64,000 bases of DNA from Acanthosepion esculentum (taxonomy: Eukaryota > Mollusca > Cephalopoda > Sepiida > Sepiidae). The position numbers and the translations under genes are program-made. Positions 1 to 12,436 of the stretch are shown one piece after another (position 1 is the first letter of the stretch; each line of letters begins with the position of its first letter). The stretch is from assembly GCA_964036315.1 (NCBI GenBank), contig OZ038509.1, positions 29,032,968-29,096,967 of the forward strand, in the 5' to 3' direction. The notes below the pieces were generated by a model. It ran no database searches and was not told where the DNA came from. It was given only the letters and a program-made list of their open reading frames with translations.

Positions 1-722
1 AGCATTTCAAGCTAGTTTTTCAACGTTAAACACGGTAATTTCAAATTTGAATATGCTGTTTGAAATCATTAGAAAACCAATAAAATTATTGAAAATCGAT
101 ATGGTATCGATCAGAAAATATTGTTTTTGACAATTTACAACAGTTTTCGCAAAGTTTTATTGCAAATATTAAGTTTTACAAACATTTGAAGATATTGAAT
201 TTTCAATGCAAAAGTAAGCATTTCAAGCTAGTTTTTCAACGTTAATCACGGTAATTTCACATTTGAATATGCTGTTTGAAATCATTAGAAAACCAATAAA
301 ATTATTGAAAATCGATATGGTATCGATCAGAAAATATTGTTTTTGACTATTTCCAACAGTTTATACAAAGTTTTATTGCAAATATTAAGTTTTACAAACT
401 TTTGAAAAATATTGAAATTTCAATGCAAAAGCAAGCAATTCAAGCTACTTTTCATCGTTAAACACGGTAATTTCAAATGTGAATATGCAGTTTGAAATCA
501 TTAGAAAACCAATAAAATTATTGAAAATCGATATGGTATCGATCAGAAAATATTGTTTCTGACAATTTCCAACAGTTTACACAAAGTTTTATTGCAAATA
601 TTAAGTTTTACAAACTTTTGAAAAATATTGAATTTTCAATGCAAAAGTAAATATTTCAAGCTAGTTTTTCAACGTTAAACACGGTAATTTCAAATTTTAA
701 TATGCTGTTTGAAATCATTAGA

Positions 723-2020
723 AAAACAATAAAATTATTGAAAATCGATATGGTATCGATCAGAAAATATTGTTTTTGACAATTTCCAACAGTTTACACA
801 AAGTTTTATTGCAAATATTAAGTTTTACAAACTTTTGAAAAATATTGAATTTTCAATGCAAAAGTAAGCATTTCAAGCTAGTTTTTCAACGTTAAACACG
901 GTAATTTCAAATTTGAATATGCTGTTTGAAATCATTAGAAAACCAATAAAATTATTGAAAATCGATATGGTATCGATCAGAAAATGTTGTTTTTGACTAT
1001 TTCCAATAGTTTATACAAAGTTTTATTGCAAATATTAAGTTTTACAAACTTTTGAAAAATATTGAAATTTCAATGCAAAAGCAAGCAATTCAAGCTACTT
1101 TTCAACGTTAAACACGGTAATTTCAAATGCGAATATGCAGTCTGAAATCATTAGAAAACCAATTAAATTTTTGAAAATCGATATGGTATCGATCAGAAAA
1201 TATTGTTTTTGACAATTTCCAACAGTTTACACAAAGTTTTATTGCAAATATTAAGTTTTACAAACTTTTGAAAAATATTGAATTTTCAATGCAAAAGTAA
1301 GCATTTCAAGCTAGTTTTTCAACGTTAAACACGGTAATTTCAAATTTGAATATGCTGTATAAATCATTAGAAAAACAATAAAATTATTGAAAATCGATAT
1401 GGTATCGATCAGAAAATATTGTTTTTGACAATTTCCAACAGTTTACACAAAGTTTTATTGCAAATATTAAGTTTTACAAACTTTTGAAAAATATTGAATT
1501 TTCAATGCAAAAGTAAGCATTTCAAGCTAGTTTTTCAACGTTAAACACGGTAATTTCAAATTTGAATATGCTGTTTGAAATCATTAGAAAACCAATAAAA
1601 TTATTGAAAATCGATATGGTATCGATCAGAAAATGTTGTTTTTGACTATTTCCAATAGTTTATACAAAGTTTTATTGCAAATATTAAGTTTTACAAACTT
1701 TTGAAAAATATTGAAATTTCAATGCAAAAGCAAGCAATTCAAGCTACTTTTCAACGTTAAACACGGTAATTTCAAATGCTAATATGCAGTCTGAAATCAT
1801 TAGAAAACCAATTAAATTTTTGAAAATCGATATGGTATCGATCAGAAAATATTGTTTTTGACAATTTCCAACAGTTTACACAAAGTTTTATTGCAAATAT
1901 TAAGTTTTACAAACTTTTGAAAAATATTGAATTTTCAATGCAAAAGTAAGCATTTCAAGCTAGTTTTTCAACGTTAAACACGGTAATTTCAAATTTGAAT
2001 ATGCTGTATAAATCATTAGA
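723..2020 (+). repeat. Trimer higher-order repeat, 649 bp, two copies
   Basis: Two tandem copies of a three-monomer unit (723-1371 and 1372-2020, limits approximate). Each has a monomer with the rare AAAATGTTG and CCAATAG changes (981 and 1630), then a type B monomer with GCAGTCTGAAATC and AATTAAATTTTTG, then a monomer with CTGTATAAATC. The type B unit reads ATGCGAATATG in copy 1 (1127) and ATGCTAATATG in copy 2 (1776). The same pair recurs 15,155 bp downstream. Confidence 0.8.
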
Positions 2021-4344
2021 AAACCAATAAAATTATTGAAAATCGATATGGTATCGATCAGAAAATATTGTTTTTGACAATTTCCAACAGTTTACACAAA
2101 GTTTTATTGCAAATATTAAGTTTTACAAACTTTTGAAAAATATTGAATTTTCAATACAAAAGTAAGCATTTCAAGCTAGTTTTTCAACGTTAAACACGGT
2201 AATTTCAAATTTTAATATGCTGTTTGAAATCATTAGAAAAACAATAAAATTATTGAAAATCGATATGGTATCGATCAGAAAATATTGTTTTTGACAATTT
2301 CCAACAGTTTACACAAAGTTTTATTGCAAATATTAAGTTTTACAAACTTTTGAAAAATATTGAATTTTCAATGCAAAAGTAAGCATTTCAAGCTAGTTTT
2401 TCAACGTTAAACACGGTAGTTTCAAATTTGAATATGCTGTTTGAAATCATTAGAAAACCAATAAAATTATTGAAAATCGATATGGTATCGATCAGAAAAT
2501 ATTGTTTTTGACAATTTCCAACAGTTTACACAAAGTTTTATTGCAAATATTAAGTTTTACAAACTTTTGAAAAATATTGAATTTTCAATGCAAAAGTAAG
2601 CATTTCAAGCTAGGTTTTCAACGTTAAACACGGTAGTTTCAAATTTGAATATGCTGTTTGAAATCATTAGAAAACCAATAAAATTATTGAAAATCGATAT
2701 GGTATCGATCAGAAAATATTGTTTTTGACAATTTCCAACAGTTTTCGCAAAGTTTTATTGCAAATATTAAGTTTTACAAACTTTTGAAAATATTGAATTT
2801 TCAATGCAAAAGTAAGCATTTCAAGCTAGTTTTTCAACGTTAAACACGGTAATTTCAAATTTGAATATACCCTTTGAAATCATTAGAAAACCAATAAAAT
2901 TATTGAAAATCGATATGGTATCGATCAGAAAATATTGTTTTTGACTATTTCCAACAGTTTACACAAAGTTTTATTGCAAATATTAAGTTTTACAAACTTT
3001 TGAAAAATATTGAAATTTCAATGCAAAAGTAAGCATTTCAAGCTAGTTTTTCAACGTTAAACACGATAATTTCAAATTTGAATATGCTGTTTGAAATCAT
3101 TAGAAAACCAATAAAATTATTGAAAATGGATATGGTATCGATCAGAAAATATTGTTTCTGACAATTTCCAACAGTTTACACAAAGTTTTATTGCAAATAT
3201 TAAGTTTTACAAACTTTTGAAAAATATTGAATTTTCAATGCAAAAGTAAGCATTTCAAGCTAGTTTTTCAACGTTAAACACGGTAATTTCAAATTTGAAT
3301 ATGCTGTTTGAAATCATTAGAAAACCAATAAAATTATTGAAAATCGATATGGTATCGATCAGAAAATATTGTTTTTGACAATTTCCAACAGTTTACACAA
3401 AGTTTTATTGCAAATATTAAGTTTTACAAAGTTTTGGAAAATATTGAAATTTGAATGCAAAAGTAAGCATTTCAAGCTAGTTTTTCAACGTTAAACACGG
3501 TAATTTCAAATTTGAATATGCTGTTTGAAATCATTAGAAAACCAATAAAATTATTGAAAATCGATATGGTATCGATCAGAAAATATTGTTTTTGACAATT
3601 TCCAACAGTTTACACAAAGTTTTATTGCAAATATTAAGTTTTACAAACTTTTGGAAAATATTGAAATTTGAATGCAAAAGTAAGCATTTCAAGCTAGTTT
3701 TTCAACGTTAAACACGGTAATTTCAAATTTGAATATGCTGTTTGAAATCATTAGAAAACCAATAAAATTATTGAAAATCGATATGGTATCGATCAGAAAA
3801 TATTGTTTTTGACAATTTCCAACAGTTTATACAAAGTTTTATTGCAAATATTAAGTTTTACAAAGTTTTGAAAAATATTGAAATTTCAATTCAAAAGTAA
3901 GCATTTCAAGCTAGTTTTTCAACGTTAAACACGGTAGTTTCAAATTTGAATATGCTGTTTGAAATCATTAGAAAACCAATAAAATTATTGAAAATCGATA
4001 TGGTATCGATCAGAAAATATTGTTTTTGACAATTTCCAACAGTTTACACAAAGTTTTATTGCAAATATTAAGTTTTACAAACTTTTGAAAAATATTGAAA
4101 TTTCAATGCAAAAGCAAGCAATTCAAGCTACTTTTCAACGTTAAACACGGTAATTTGAAATGTGAATATGCAGTTTGAAATCATTAGAAAACCAATAAAA
4201 TTATTGAAAATCGATATGGTATCGAACAGAAAATATTGTTTTTGACAATTTCCAACAGTTTACACAAAGTTTTATTGCAAATATTAAGTTTTACAAACTT
4301 TTGAAAAATATTGAATTTTCAATGCAAAAGTAAGCATTTCAAGC
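2021..4344 (+). repeat. Mixed satellite monomers, partly ancestral to the 6-mer block
   Basis: Type A and C monomers. From 2611 the order of variants (GCTAGGTTTTC, TTTTCGC, TATACCC, CACGATAATTT with GGATATGG) repeats at 4345, an offset of 1734 bp, before diverging near 3,300. Copies near 3437 and 3654 carry TTTTGGAAAATATTG with the broken palindrome TTGAATGC. No gene is present. Confidence 0.75.
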
Positions 4345-6909
4345 TAGGTTTTCAACGTTAAACACGGTAGTTTCAAATTTGAATATGCTGTTTGAAATCA
4401 TTAGAAAACCAATAAAATTATTGAAAATCGATATGGTATCGATCAGAAAATATTGTTTTTGACAATTTCCAACAGTTTTCGCAAAGTTTTATTGCAAATA
4501 TTAAGTTTTACAAACTTTTGAAAATATTGAATTTTCAATGCAAAAGTAAGCATTTCAAGCTAGTTTTTCAACGTTAAACACGGTAATTTCAAATTTGAAT
4601 ATACCCTTTGAAATCATTAGAAAACCAATAAAATTATTGAAAATCGATATGGTATCGATCAGAAAATATTGTTTTTGACTATTTCCAACAGTTTACACAA
4701 AGTTTTATTGCAAATATTAAGTTTTACAAAGTTTTGAAAAATATTGAAATTTCAATGCAAAAGTAAGCATTTCAAGCTAGTTTTTCAACGTTAAACACGA
4801 TAATTTCAAATTTGAATATGCTGTTTGAAATCATTAGAAAACCAATAAAATTATTGAAAATGGATATGGTATCGATCAGAAAATATTGTTTCTGACAATT
4901 TCCAACAGTTTACACAAAGTTTTATTGCAAATATTAAGTTTTACAAACTTTTGAAAAATATTGAATTTTCAATGCAAAAGTAAGCATTTCAAGCTAGTTT
5001 TTCAACGTTAAACACGGTAATTTCAAATTTGAATATGCTGTTTGAAATCATTAGAAAACCAATAAAATTATTGAAAATCGATATGGTATCGATCAGAAAA
5101 TATTGTTTCTGACAATTTCCAACAGTTTATACAAAGTTTTATTGCAAATATTAAGTTTTACAAACTTTTGCAAAATATTGAATTTTCAATGCAAAAGCAA
5201 GCAATTCAAGCTACTTTTCAAGTTAAACACGGTAATTTCAAATTTGAATATGCTGTTTGAAATCATTAGAAAACCAATAAAATTATTGAAAATCGATATG
5301 GTATCGATCAGAAAATATTGTTTTTGACAATTTCCAACAGTTTACACAAAGTTTTATTGCAAATATTAAGTTTTACAAAGTTTTGGAAAATATTGAAATT
5401 TGAATGCAAAAGTAAGCATTTCAAGCTAGTTTTTCAACGTTAAACACGGTAATTTCAAATTTGAATATGCTGTTTGAAATCATTAGAAAACCAATAAAAT
5501 TATTGAAAATCGATATGGTATCGATCAGAAAATATTGTTTTTGACAATTTCCAACAGTTTATACAAAGTTTTATTGCAAATATTAAGTTTTACAAACTTT
5601 TGAAAAATATTGAATTTTCAATGCAAAAGTAAGCATTTCAAGCTAGGTTTTCAACGTTAAACACGGTAGTTTCAAATTTGAATATGCTGTTTGAAATCAT
5701 TAGAAAACCAATAAAATTATTGAAAATCGATATGGTATCGATCAGAAAATATTGTTTTTGACAATTTCCAACAGTTTTCGCAAAGTTTTATTGCAAATAT
5801 TAAGTTTTACAAACTTTTGAAAATATTGAATTTTCAATGCAAAAGTAAGCATTTCAAGCTAGTTTTTCAACGTTAAACACGGTAATTTCAAATTTGAATA
5901 TACCCTTTGAAATCATTAGAAAACCAATAAAATTATTGAAAATCGATATGGTATCGATCAGAAAATATTGTTTTTGACTATTTCCAACAGTTTACACAAA
6001 GTTTTATTGCAAATATTAAGTTTTACAAAGTTTTGAAAAATATTGAAATTTCAATGCAAAAGTAAGCATTTCAAGCTAGTTTTTCAACGTTAAACACGAT
6101 AATTTCAAATTTGAATATGCTGTTTGAAATCATTAGAAAACCAATAAAATTATTGAAAATGAATATGGTATCGATCAGAAAATATTGTTTCTGACAATTT
6201 CCAACAGTTTACACAAAGTTTTATTGCAAATATTAAGTTTTACAAACTTTTGAAAAATATTGAATTTTCAATGCAAAAGTAAGCATTTCAAGCTAGTTTT
6301 TCAACGTTAAACACGGTAATTTCAAATTTGAATATGCTGTTTGAAATCATTAGAAAACCAATAAAATTATTGAAAATCGATATGGTATCGATCAGAAAAT
6401 ATTGTTTCTGACAATTTCCAACAGTTTATACAAAGTTTTATTGCAAATATTAAGTTTTACAAACTTTTGCAAAATATTGAATTTTCAATGCAAAAGCAAG
6501 CAATTCAAGCTACTTTTCAAGTTAAACACGGTAATTTCAAATTTGAATATGCTGTTTGAAATCATTAGAAAACCAATAAAATTATTGAAAATCGATATGG
6601 TATCGATCAGAAAATATTGTTTTTGACAATTTCCAACAGTTTACACAAAGTTTTATTGCAAATATTAAGTTTTACAAAGTTTTGGAAAATATTGAAATTT
6701 GAATGCAAAAGTAAGCATTTCAAGCTAGTTTTTCAACGTTAAACACGGTAATTTCAAATTTGAATATGCTGTTTGAAATCATTAGAAAACCAATAAAATT
6801 ATTGAAAATCGATATGCTATATATCAGAAAATATTGTTTTTCACAATTTCCAACAGTTTATACAAAGTTTTATTGCAAATATTAAGTTTTACAAACTTTT
6901 GAAAAATAT
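4345..6909 (+). repeat. 6-mer higher-order repeat, 1299 bp, two copies
   Basis: Copy 1 is 4345-5643 and copy 2 is 5644-6909, slightly incomplete. Shared markers in order are GCTAGGTTTTC, TTTTCGC with TATACCC, CACGATAATTT with a damaged left half of the dyad, two TTTCTGAC monomers, a 215-bp type B derivative with TTCAAGTTAAAC, and a TTTTGGAAAATATTG monomer. Copy 2 has private changes: GAATATGG (near 6162) and a degraded dyad GATATGCTATATATC (near 6811). Confidence 0.85.
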
Positions 6910-9900
6910 TGAAATTTCAATGCAAAAGTAAGCATTTCAAGCTAGTTTTTCAACGTTAAACACGGTAATTTCAAATTTGAATATGCTGTTTGAAATCATT
7001 AGAAAACCAATAAAATTATTGAAAATCGATATGGTATCGATCAGAAAATATTGTTTTTGACAATTTCCAACAGTTTACACAAAGTTTTATTGCAAATATT
7101 AAGTTTTACAAACTTTTGAAAAATATTGAATTTTCAATGCAAAAGTAAGCATTTCAAGCTAGTTTTTCAACGTTAAACACGGTAATTTCAAATTTGAATA
7201 TGCTGTTTGAAATCATTAGAAAACCAATAAAATTATTGAAAATCGATATGGTATCGATCAGAAAATATTGTTTCTGACAATTTCCAACAGTTTATACAAA
7301 GTTTTATTGCAAATATTAAGTTTTACAAACTTTTGCAAAATATTGAAATTTCAATGCAAAAGCAAGCAATTCAAGCTACTTTTCATCGTTAAACACGGTA
7401 ATTTCAAATGTGAATATGCAGTTTGAAATCATTAGAAAACCAATAAAATTATTGAGAATCGATATGGTATCGATCAGAAAATATTGTTTTTGACAATTTC
7501 CAACAGTTTATACAAAGTTTTATTGCAAATATTAAGTTTTACAAACTTTTGAAAAATATTTAATTTTCAATGCAAAAGCAAGCAATTCAAGCTACTTTTC
7601 AAGTTAAACTCGGTAATTTCAAATTTGAATATGCTGTTTGAAATCATTAGAAAACCAATAAAATTATTGAAAATCGATATGGTATCGATCAGAAAATATT
7701 GTTTTTGACAATTTCCAACAGTTTACACAAAGTTTTATTGCAAATATTAAGTTTTACAAAGTTTTGGAAAATATTGAAATTTGAATGCAAAAGTAAGCAT
7801 TTCAAGCTAGTTTTTCAACGTTAAACACGGTAATTTCAAATTTGAATATGCTGTTTGAAATCATTAGAAAACCAATAAAATTATTGAAAATCGATATGGT
7901 ATCGATCAGAAAATATTGTTTTTGACAATTTCCAACAGTTTATACAAAGTTTTATTGCAAATATTAAGTTTTACAAACTTTTGAAAAATATTGAATTTTC
8001 AATGCAAAAGTAAGCATTTCAAGCTAGTTTTTCAACGTTAAACACGGTAATTTCAAATTTGAATATGCTGTTTGAAATCATTAGAAAACCAATAAAATTA
8101 TTGAAAATCGATATGGTATCGATCAGAAAATATTGTTTTTGACAATTTCCAACAGTTTATAAAAAGTTTTATTGCAAATATTAAGTTTTAGAAACTTTTG
8201 AAAAATATTGAAATTTCAATGCAAAAGCAAGCAATTCAAGCTACTTTTCAACGTTAACCACGGTAATTTCAAATGTGAATATGCAGTTTGAAATCATTAG
8301 AAAACCAATAAAATTATTGAGAATCGATATGGTATCGATCAGAAAATATTGTTTTTGACAATTTCCAACAGTTTACACAAAGTTTTATTGCAAATATTCA
8401 GTTTTACAAAGTTTTGAAAAATATTGAAATTTCAATTCAAAAGTAAGCATTTCAAGCTAGTTTTTCAACGTTAAACACGGTAATTTCAAATTTGAATATG
8501 CTGTTTGAAATCATTAGAAAACCAATAAAATTATTGAAAATCGATATGGTATCGATCAGAAAATATTGTTTTTGACAATTTCCAACAGTTTACACAAAGT
8601 TTTATTGCAAATATTAAGTTTTACAAACTTTTGAAAAATATTGAATTTTCAATGCAAAAGTAAGCATTTCAAGCTAGTCTTTCAACGTTAAACACGGTAA
8701 TTTCAAATTTGAATATGCTGTTTGAAATCATTAGAAAACCAATAAAATTATTGAAAATCGATATGGTATCGATCAGAAAATATTGTTTTTGACAATTTCC
8801 AACAGTTTACACAAAGTTTTATTGCAAATATTAAGTTTTACAAAGTTTTGAAAAATATTGAAATTTCATTGCAAAAGTAAGCATTTCAAGCTAGTTTTTC
8901 AACGATAAACACGGTAATTTCAAATTTGAATATGCTGTTTGAAATCATTAGAAAACCAATAAAATTATTGAAAATCGATATGGTATCGATCAGATAATAT
9001 TGTTTCTGACAATTTCCAACAGTTTATACAAAGTTTTATTGCAAATATTAAGTTTTACAAACTTTTGAAAAATATTGAAATTTCAATGCAAAAGCAAGCA
9101 ATTCAAGCTACTTTTCATCGTTAAACACGGTAATTTCAAATGTGAATATGCAGTTTGAAATCATTAGAAAACCAATAAAATTATTGAGAATCGATATGGT
9201 ATCGATCAGAAAATATTGTTTTTGACAATTTCCAACAGTTTTCGCAAAGTTTTATTGCAAATATTAAGTTTTACAAACTTTTGAAAATATTGAATTTTCA
9301 ATGCAAAAGTAAGCATTTGAAGTTAGTTTTTCAACGTTAAACACGTAAATTTCAAATTTGAATATGCTGTATAAATCATTAGAAAACCAATAAAATTATT
9401 GAAAATCGATATGGTATCGATCAGAAAATATTGTTTTTGACAATTTCCAACAGTTTACACAAAGTTTTATTGCAAATATTAAGTTTTACAAACTTTTGAA
9501 AAACATTGAAATTTCAATGCAAAAGCAAGCAATTCAAGCTACTTTTCAACGTTAAACTCGGTAATTTCAAATGTGAATATGCAGTTTGAAATCATTAGAA
9601 AACCAATAAAATTATTGAGAATCGATATGGTATCGATCAGAAAATATTGTTTTTGACAATTTCCAACAGTTTACACAAAGTTTTATTGCAAATATTAAGT
9701 TTTACAAACTTTTGAAAAATATTGAATTTTCAATGCAAAAGTAAGCATTTCAAGCTAGTTTTTCAACGTTAAACACGGTAATTTCAAATTTGAATATGCT
9801 GTTTGAAATCATTAGAAAACCAATAAAATTATTGAAAATCGATATGGTATCGATCAGAAAATATTGTTTTTGACAATTTCCAACAGTTTACACAAAGTTT

Positions 9901-12004
9901 TATTGCAAATATTAAGTTTTACAAACTTTTGAAAAATATTGAATTTTCAATGCAAAAGTAAGCATTTCAAGCTAGTTTTTCAACGTTAAACACGGTAGTT
10001 TCAAATTTGAATATGCTGTTTGAAATCATTAAAAAACCAATAAAATTATTGAAAATCGATATGGTATCGATCAGAAAATATTGTTTTTGACAATTTCCAA
10101 CAGTTTACACAAAGTTTTATTGCAAATATTAAGTTTTACAAACTTTTGAAAAATATTGAATTTTCAATGCAAAAGTAATTATTTCAAGCTAGTTTTTCAA
10201 AGTTAAACACGGTAATTTCAAATTTTAATATGCTGTTTGAAATCATTAGAAAACCAATAAAATTATTGAGAATCGATATGGTATCGATAAGAAAATATTG
10301 TTTTTGACAATTTCCAACAGTTTACACAAAGTTTTATTGCAAATATTAAGTTTTACAAACTTTTGAAAAATATTGAAATTTCAATGCAAAAGTAAGCATT
10401 TCAAGCTAGTTTTTCAACGTTAAACACGGTAATTTCAAATTTGAATATGCTGTTTGAAATCATTAGAAAACCAATAAAATTATTGAAAATCGATATGGTA
10501 TCGATCAGAAAATATTGTTTTTGACAATTTCCAACAGTTTACACAACGTTTTATTGCAAATATTAAGTTTTACAAACTTTTGAAAAATATTGAATTTTCA
10601 ATGCAAAAGTAATTATTTCAAGCTAGTTTTTCAACGTTAAACACGGTAATTTCAAATGTGAATATGCAGTTTGAAATCATTAGAAAACCAATAAAATTAT
10701 TGAGAATCGATATGGTATCGATCAAAAAATATTGTTTTTGACTATTTCCAACAGTTTTCGCAAAGTTTTATTGCAAATATTAAGTTTTACAAACATTTGA
10801 AGATATTGAATTTTCAATGCAAAAGTAAGCATTTCAAGCTAGTTTTTCAACGTTAAACACGGTAATTTCAAATTTGAATATGCTGTTTGAAATCATTAGA
10901 AAACCAATAAAATTATTGAAAATCGATATGGTGTCGATCAGAAAATATTGTTTCTGACAATTTCCAACAGTTTATACAAAGTTTTATTGCAAATATTAAG
11001 TTTTACAAACTTTTGAAAAATATTGAAATTTCAATGCAAAAGCAAGCAATTCAAGCTACTTTTCATCGTTAAACACGGTAATTTCAAATGTGAATATGCA
11101 GTTTGAAATCATTAGAAAACCAATAAAATTATTGAGAATCGATATGGTATCGATCAGAAAATATTGTTTTTGACAATTTCCAACAGTTTACACAAAGTTT
11201 TATTGCAAATATTAAGTTTTACAAACTTTTGAAAAATATTGTATTTTCAATGCAAAAGTAAGCATTTCAAGCTAGTTTTTCAACGTTAAACACGGTAATT
11301 TCAAATTTGAATATGCTGTTTGAAATCATTAGAAAACCAATAAAATTATTGAAAATCGATATGGTATCGATTAGAAAATATTGTTCTTGACTATTTCCAA
11401 CAGTTTACACAAAGTTTTATTGCAAATATTAAGTTTTACAAACTTTTGAAAAATATTGAAATTTCAATGCAAAAGTAAGCATTTCAAGCTAGTTTTTCAA
11501 CGTTAAACACGGTAATTTCAAATTTGAATATGCTGTTTGAAATCATTAGAAAACCAATAAAATTATTGAAAATCGATATGGTATCGATCAGAAAATATTG
11601 TTTTTGACAATTTCCAACAGTTTACACAAAGTTTTATTGCAAATATTAAGTTTTACAAACTTTTGAAAAATATTGAAATTTCAATGCAAAAGTAAGCATT
11701 TCAAGCTAGTTTTTCAACGTTAAACACGGTAATTTCAAATTTGAATATGCTGTTTGAAATCATTAGAAAAACAATAAAATTATTGAAAATCGATATGGTA
11801 TCGATCAGAAAATATTGTTTTTGACTATTTCCAACAGTTTACACAAAGTTTTATTGCAAATATTAAGTTTTACAAACTTTTGAAAAATATTGAAATTTCA
11901 ATGCAAAAGCAAGCAATTCAAGCAACTTTTCAACGTTAATCACGGTAATTTCAAATGTGAATATGCAGTTTGAAATCATTAGAAAACCAATAAAATTATT
12001 GAAA
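6910..12004 (+). repeat. Mosaic of type A, B and C satellite monomers
   Basis: No regular higher-order period is obvious. Type B monomers (TTTTCATCG or TTTTCAACG) alternate irregularly with type A. The linked set TTTATAAAAAG, TTTTAGAAAC and GTTAACCACGG appears first at 8161. Private changes include CACGTAAATTT near 9343, ATCGATAAG near 10285 and ATCGATTAG near 11367. No gene or unique sequence is present. Confidence 0.75.
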
Positions 12005-12436
12005 ATCGATATGGTATCGATCAGAAAATATTGTTTTTGACAATTTCCAACAGCTTTCGCAAAGATTTATTGCAAATATTAAGTTTTACAAACTTTTGAA
12101 AATATTGAATTTTCAATGCAAAAGTAAGCATTTCAAGCTAGTTTTTCAACGTTAAACACGGTAATTTCAAATTTGAATATGCTGTTTGAAATCATTAGAA
12201 AACCAATAAAATTATTGAAAATCGATATGGTATCGATCAGAAAATATTGTTTTTGACAATTTCCAACAGCTTTCGCAAAGATTTATTGCAAGTATTAAGT
12301 TTTACAAACTTTTGAAAATATTGAATTTTCAATGCAAAAGTAAGCATTTCAAGCTAGTTTTTCAACGTTAAACACGGTAATTTCAAATTTGAATATGCTG
12401 TTTGAAATCATTAGAAAACCAATAAAATTATTGAAA
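12005..12436 (+). repeat. Single-monomer tandem duplication (2 x 216 bp)
   Basis: Two adjacent monomers (12005-12220 and 12221-12436) share the otherwise unseen pair CAGCTTTCGC and AAAGATTTATTG. The second has one further change, GCAAGTATT. This looks like a recent one-unit duplication, the smallest step seen in the array. Confidence 0.8.

Noticed and set aside
5103..5327. A 74-codon open frame, identical at 5103, 6402, 18306, 22635, 27400, 31947 and 34546
   Set aside because: It begins at TTG and spans just over one monomer. It is open only because that monomer is 215 bp, which changes the frame at the junction. It has no promoter, ribosome-binding or homology signal, and its seven copies follow the satellite duplications. 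It is a by-product of the repeat.
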